Shown here piece after piece: positions 62,841 through 64,000 of a DNA stretch of 64,000 nucleotides. Location: contig CAUYUJ010018044.1 of assembly GCA_963575745.1 (NCBI GenBank), positions 1-64,000 of the forward strand. Reading direction: 5' to 3'. Source of the stretch: Prorocentrum cordatum (taxonomy: Eukaryota; Sar; Dinophyceae; Prorocentrales; Prorocentraceae). The notes beneath the pieces were generated by a model. The model saw nothing but the letters and a program-made list of their open reading frames with translations. It did not search any database and was not told where the DNA came from. The translations under genes were made by a program, and so were the position numbers. How positions within the stretch are numbered: the first letter of the stretch is position 1; each line of letters begins with the position of its first letter.

Positions 62841-62910
62841 CAGAGGCTCCCATGAGGGTCCCAGCAGTGCAAGTCCGAGTCGACATATCGAGCCTTCCCC
62901 GAGTATTACC

Positions 62911-62978
62911 CACCATTGGTACACCAACATCTAGCAGCAGTGATGCAATGTGGGCCAACGGAGTGAGCGAAGCGATTC
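62911..62978 (+). repeat. ~67 bp direct repeat, copy 2
   Basis: CCATTGGTACACCAACAT through AACGGAGTGAGCGAAGCGAT; partner of 61217-61283. Confidence 0.85.
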
Positions 62979-62984
62979 ATAAAC

Positions 62985-64000
62985 ACAGGGTCTAATCGCC
63001 CGTACGACATCCCAGACTTTCGCCCACTACATCGACGCAGAGACAATTTACCCTTCACAGACGGCGAAGCGAACCACAGCGAAATCCGCAACGAGCAGGT
63101 TATTCGCATACCATGGGCCGAGCTACCACTACTGTCACAACATAAGAAAATACGACTGATGGAACTTTACCACATAAGGACGACACCCTCAAGGACCTGA
63201 CGGAGAGCACGCAGACTATCTACAACCAGCAGGTCAACACACGCTACAGTTTCATCGTCGACCAAAACAGCGGCGTCAACACGATTCACAAAACCTGCAC
63301 CCCAGTCTGTTCATCTCCTGCATGCCCACTCCCAACATCAACATCGACACGGGCTCAAGACTTCTTTCGTTCACACACCTACTAGAAAACGTAAAACATA
63401 TCTCAGGAGCGGCTGCCCTACACCCTCCGTGGGCAACAGTTATCATTGACCGCACCCACAGACACATCACTCCACCTACCACGTACCAGCAACGTGACTA
63501 CGTCGACACACTACTTACACCATCACACATCATCATCAACCTCGAAAAATGGACCAGCACGGGAAGACTCGAACGTTCCCCACAAGCAGCTGACACACTA
63601 CCAATGCAATGCCTGCTCACGTCACCGTCCCCGCACAACAAGCAGTGGTCCGCAAGCATCGGAGCAAACGCTGCACAGGCACCAACAGACTGGTGCCCTA
63701 CACCGATTCCGAGCACACAAGCACAAAACCAACACAATACCCCCACTTGACCTAGCCCAGGCCGCCCCCAACAGCGCGCAGTCCACACCCTTCCCTACCT
63801 ACCGACCAAGCCGACTTCGACCAGCACGACAATTAGGCCTGTTTCGACAACAACAGCCCACACTTACACGACTTATGCCCAATGTCAGTCAGTCACGAGA
63901 TGCACTGCCCAGCCCCCTGGAGACCTTTTGCCAACAACGACCCAGACCATGCGACAGCCGCACATTTCAACATCGCACGCAAGTACTACACCCAGCGCTT
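62985..64000 (+). other. A/C-skewed, partly open segment of unknown nature
   Basis: The plus strand is strikingly rich in A and C and poor in G, unlike the rest of the window, and free of microsatellites. A 63-codon open stretch at about 63001-63200 reads PDFRPLHRRRDNLPFTDGEA and IPWAELPLLSQHKKIRLMEL; others follow in different frames (about 63201-63300; 63322-63750; a last one reading CPMSVSHEMHCPAPWRPFAN). It may be a frameshifted gene or retroelement running off the window. No family recognised. Confidence 0.4.

Overview
This is a nuclear segment from a dinoflagellate. The decisive clue is a copy of the dinoflagellate spliced-leader sequence (CCGTAGCCATTTTGGCTCAA plus G) on the minus strand at 22474-22494, fused to the 5' end of a LINE retrotransposon. 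The other content fits: sparse host genes on one strand, long intergenic stretches, and very heavy load of (GGA)n/(CTC)n microsatellites, satellites and decayed retroelements. No bacterial, organellar, tRNA or rRNA features were found.

Probable host genes are few and all lie on the minus strand: a SWEET-type sugar transporter (24565-25425), a small multi-pass membrane protein of unknown function (25997-26797), the 3' half of a cytosolic-type sulfotransferase in two exons (43568-44573), a separate sulfotransferase exon carrying the PAPS-binding loop (57746-57934), and a putative secreted or membrane protein with a C-terminal SAM-dependent methyltransferase domain (58172-59785). The two sulfotransferase pieces are collinear and may belong to one gene with a ~13 kb intron, but the exon phases do not obviously match.

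Layout. 1-13 kb is relatively AT-rich and made of old duplicated blocks; a GC-rich LINE fragment (6.1-7.5 kb) sits inside one of them. It also holds three related arrays of a TTTTTCTGAAAC-like motif with ~21 bp phasing. 13.4-15.4 kb has two composite elements with CCCACCAGCCC terminal inverted repeats. 16-18 kb holds a foldback element and GTGCC-rich repeats. 18.2-22.5 kb is the spliced-leader LINE, with intact ORF1 and an ORF2 that keeps its endonuclease and zinc motif but lacks the reverse transcriptase. 23.5-24.4 kb is another composite element. 24.5-27.5 kb holds two host genes embedded in purine/pyrimidine microsatellites. 28-29 kb is a 152 bp satellite. 32.2-34.8 kb is a Penelope-like retroelement with ~98% identical 357 bp terminal direct repeats. 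37.7-40 kb is a large CCCCAAGAGG-type minisatellite with higher-order structure. 40.3-41.25 kb is a CA-rich tract. 41.6 and 43.4 kb hold two 160 bp MITEs with 8 bp target duplications, one with an empty site visible in the same window. 48.8-51.6 kb is a frameshifted minus-strand coding region of unknown family. 53.4-57.6 kb is a stack of tandem and inverted repeats. 57.7-59.8 kb holds sulfotransferase and methyltransferase sequence. 61-62.9 kb is another minisatellite-bearing element, and 63-64 kb is an A/C-skewed, partly open segment with no recognised family.

The most notable observations are the trans-spliced LINE without RT, the composite TIR-plus-minisatellite family that recurs at least seven times, the two MITEs with target duplications, and the 21 bp phased motif arrays. 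All repeat families were defined by eye from this window only; copy boundaries are approximate except where terminal repeats are exact.
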